Assembly: GCA_949745625.1 (NCBI GenBank)
Contig: CATJZR010000029.1
Location: 1 to 5,717, forward strand
Direction: 5' to 3'
DNA: 5,717 nt
Source: an uncultured Eubacteriales bacterium
GTDB lineage: Bacteria; Bacillota; Clostridia; Christensenellales; Borkfalkiaceae
Part shown: piece after piece, positions 4,202 to 5,717 of the stretch
Numbering within the stretch: position 1 is the first letter of the stretch
Layout of the letters: every line of letters begins with the position of its first letter
Made by a program: the position numbers and the translations under genes
The notes under the pieces: model-generated
The model's input: only the letters and a program-made list of their open reading frames with translations
The model's database searches: none
What the model was told of the DNA's origin: nothing

Positions 4202-4570
4202 ATGATTAAAATGATAGATAAAAATGCAGAAAGACAGCGCCGCCATACGAGGGTAAGAAAGAAAATATCCGGTACGGCGCAGACTCCCCGCCTCAACGTA
4301 TACAGAAGCCTTAATCACATTTACGTTCAGTTAATCGACGATACGAAGGGCGTTACCCTTTGCAGCGCTTCGACCATGGAAAAGGACGTAAAGGCTGAAA
4401 TAAAGGATATGACCAAGACCGATGCGGCAAAGGTAGTCGGCAAAAAGGCAGCCGAAAAGGCTTTAAAGCAGGGTATAAAGGAAGTCGTGTTCGACAGAGG
4501 CGGCTATCTCTATACGGGACGCGTACAGGCGGTTGCTGACGGCGCAAGAGAAGCCGGACTGAATTTCTAA
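4202..4570 (+). CDS. rplR: 50S ribosomal protein L18
   Basis: The 122-aa product has the typical bacterial L18 length. L18 binds 5S rRNA and, with L5, places it in the central protuberance. The N-terminal basic arm RQRRHTRVRKKISG (residues 11-24) leads into TPRLNVYRSLNHIYVQLIDD (28-47). The C-terminal half has AKVVGKKAAEKA (76-87) and the signature VVFDRGGYLYTGRVQAVADG (95-114), with REAGLNF at the end. The N-terminus MIKMIDKNAE is slightly longer than average. It is the first gene after the second repeat-bearing gap and resumes tight spacing, with rpsE only 10 nt downstream. Identification is certain. Confidence 0.97.
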   Translation: MIKMIDKNAERQRRHTRVRKKISGTAQTPRLNVYRSLNHIYVQLIDDTKGVTLCSASTMEKDVKAEIKDMTKTDAAKVVGKKAAEKALKQGIKEVVFDRGGYLYTGRVQAVADGAREAGLNF

Positions 4571-4580
4571 GGAGCTTAAC

Positions 4581-5114
4581 ATGGAAGAAAAGAAAGAAAG
4601 ACCTGCAAGAAGAGAGCAGAGAAAGAGGCAAGAGGACGACGGCTTAATTAAAAAGCTTATTCAGGTAAACAGAGTTACCAAGACCGTAAAGGGCGGCAGA
4701 AACATGAGGTTTGCGGCTCTCGTCGTAGTCGGCGACGGTAAGGGTAGCGTAGGCTACGGAATGGGCAAGAGCAAGGAAGTTCCCGAAGCGATAGAAAAGG
4801 CTACGGCGCAGGCGAAAAAGAGTATGCGCAAGGTCAGCCTTAAAGACACTTCCATTCCCCACACCATTACAGGTGTGTTCGGCAGAGGCTCGGTGCTTAT
4901 GATGCCTGCTTCCGAGGGTACCGGCGTTATCGCGGGCGGTCCCGTTCGTGCCGTTATGGAGGCTGCGGGCGTCAAGGACGTAAGAACCAAGTCGCACGGC
5001 ACTTCGAACCCCATCAACTGCGTAAAGGCTGCGGTCTACGGACTGTACGGGCTTATGTCCCCCGAGGACGTGGCTATCTCCCGCGGCAAGACCGTGGAAG
5101 AATTATCACTTTAA
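4581..5114 (+). CDS. rpsE: 30S ribosomal protein S5
   Basis: The 177-aa product is in the normal 160-180 range. S5 lies at the mRNA entry pore with S3 and S4 and affects decoding accuracy and helicase activity. After a charged N-terminal arm (residues 1-20) comes the double-stranded-RNA-binding-like domain: QVNRVTKTVKGGRNMRFAAL (28-47) and GDGKGSVGYGMGKSKEVPEA (51-70). The C-terminal domain shows TGVFGRGSVLMMPASEGTGV (97-116) and the IAGGPVRAVMEAAGVKD region. KSHGTSNPINCVKA (137-150) completes the signature. The KGGR loop, where spectinomycin-resistance changes occur in other bacteria, looks wild-type. TAAGGAG at 4568-4574 contains the rplR stop and lies 6 nt upstream. Confidence 0.98.
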   Translation: MEEKKERPARREQRKRQEDDGLIKKLIQVNRVTKTVKGGRNMRFAALVVVGDGKGSVGYGMGKSKEVPEAIEKATAQAKKSMRKVSLKDTSIPHTITGVFGRGSVLMMPASEGTGVIAGGPVRAVMEAAGVKDVRTKSHGTSNPINCVKAAVYGLYGLMSPEDVAISRGKTVEELSL

Positions 5115-5126
5115 CGGAGGGTTGAT

Positions 5127-5306
5127 ATGATAAAGGTAACTTTAATCAGAAGTGCGTCCAACGAAACCAAGACGGTAAAGGCTACCGTTGCGGCGCTTGG
5201 ACTTAAAAAAATAGGAAGTACGAAAACCTTTGAGGAAACACCCGCAAATCTGGGACAAATCGCAAAGGTTGCATACCTTCTGAAAACTGAAAAGGCAGGA
5301 GAGTAA
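5127..5306 (+). CDS. rpmD: 50S ribosomal protein L30
   Basis: This encodes 59 aa, the standard size of bacterial L30, and opens MIKVTLIRSAS. L30 is a small peripheral alpha-beta protein of 50S and is absent from some bacteria. The body reads VAALGLKKIGSTKTFEETPA (residues 21-40) and then GQIAKVAYLLKTEK, matching the ALGL+K.nst...DTPA..G.I.KV..LV pattern. The stretch before ALGLKK, usually GRPEKQRKTVK-like, is SNETKTVKATVA at the same length, so the classical QRKTVKALGL block is altered. GGAGG at 5116-5120 is 6 nt upstream and sets the ATG. It sits between rpsE and rplO in the usual order, with only 2 nt to rplO. Identification is strong from sequence and position. Confidence 0.93.
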   Translation: MIKVTLIRSASNETKTVKATVAALGLKKIGSTKTFEETPANLGQIAKVAYLLKTEKAGE

Positions 5307-5308
5307 TT

Positions 5309-5717
5309 ATGAGAATAGACACATTATCGCCCGCAGAGGGCGCAACCTCCCGCGTAAAGAGGTTGGGCAGAGGTATAGGCTCCGGTCACGGCAAGACCTC
5401 GTGTAAGGGTCACAAGGGACAGTGGGCGCGTTCGGGCGGCGGTGTCCGTCCCGGCTTCGAGGGCGGTCAGATGCCCCTTGCAAGGCGTATCCCCAAACGC
5501 GGCTTCCACAATAAGTGGGCCACCCGTTACACCATTATCAATTTAAGCCAGCTTGAAAAGGTTCCCGCAGACACCGTAGTCGATTTCGAATACGTAGCGG
5601 CAAACAGCCTTGCAAAGGAAGTTAAAAATTCGGCGGGACTTAAAGTTCTCGGTACCGGCGAATTGAAGGTTAAGTTGACGGTTAAGGCTGCAAAGTTCTC
5701 TGAAAGCGCAAAAGCAG
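5309..5717 (+). CDS. rplO: 50S ribosomal protein L15 (3' end outside window)
   Basis: The first 136 codons are present; the family is usually about 145-150 aa, so only around ten residues are missing. L15 is a late assembly protein whose long N-terminal arm runs into 23S rRNA. The signature is clear: RLGRGIGSGHGKTSCKGHKG (residues 18-37), GGGVRPGFEGGQMPLARR (43-60) and IPKRGF (61-66). The globular C-terminal domain follows, with INLSQLEKVPADTVVDF (76-92) and KVLGTGELKVKLTVKAAKFS. The position usually occupied by K, N or another polar residue in GHKGQ-x-AR is tryptophan (W39). AGGAG at 5297-5301, within the end of rpmD, lies 7 nt before the ATG and supports coupling. secY would be expected next but lies outside the window. 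Confidence 0.97.
   Translation, partial: MRIDTLSPAEGATSRVKRLGRGIGSGHGKTSCKGHKGQWARSGGGVRPGFEGGQMPLARRIPKRGFHNKWATRYTIINLSQLEKVPADTVVDFEYVAANSLAKEVKNSAGLKVLGTGELKVKLTVKAAKFSESAKA

Noticed and set aside
3957..4296. Reverse-strand open frames across the rplF-rplR gap
   Set aside because: They run antisense into rplF or rplR and cross the repeat. Composition and similarity are explained by the repeat and by codon shadows of the real genes.

Overview
This window is part of the S10-spc ribosomal-protein gene cluster. It runs from the 3' end of rpsC into rplO, and every gene lies on the + strand. The order is rpsC(partial)-rplP-rpmC-rpsQ-[383-nt gap]-rplN-rplX-rplE-rpsN-rpsH-rplF-[184-nt gap]-rplR-rpsE-rpmD-rplO(partial). 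The zinc-type (type Z) S14, the four-cysteine L24, the strong AGGAGG-like Shine-Dalgarno (SD) sequences and the all-TAA stops suggest a Bacillota bacterium, most likely a Clostridia-class organism and possibly an uncultured one. That placement is an inference, and the sequence does not resolve genus or family.

Region by region: 1-1075 holds the end of the S10 operon (S3, L16, L29, S17). Here the genes are packed within 2-11 nt or overlap. Positions 1076-1458 have no gene. This gap contains two diverged copies of a structured repeat (about 1083-1202 and 1305-1437) on either side of a long imperfect hairpin (1225-1288). Positions 1459-4017 hold L14, L24, L5, S14, S8 and L6, separated by only 11-16 nt. 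Positions 4018-4201 form a second gap, holding a third, better preserved copy of the same repeat with imperfect terminal inverted repeats. Positions 4202-5717 hold L18, S5, L30 and the first 136 codons of L15.

The proteins together supply both subunits: S3, S5, S8, S14 and S17 for 30S; L5, L6, L14, L15, L16, L18, L24, L29 and L30 for 50S. They are presumably co-transcribed. Coupling is suggested by the rplP/rpmC overlap and by five junctions where the upstream stop codon is the first three bases of a TAAGGAG SD sequence.

The genes themselves are ordinary. The unusual content is in the two gaps: a dispersed repeat family that has entered, or persists in, a normally compact essential operon. 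Its stems stay paired between copies although the bases differ. I found no new protein system. The repeat family and the long hairpin are the best candidates for something undescribed. Smaller oddities are a roughly 40-residue charged tail on L24 and altered residues in normally well-conserved motifs of L6, L30 and S8.
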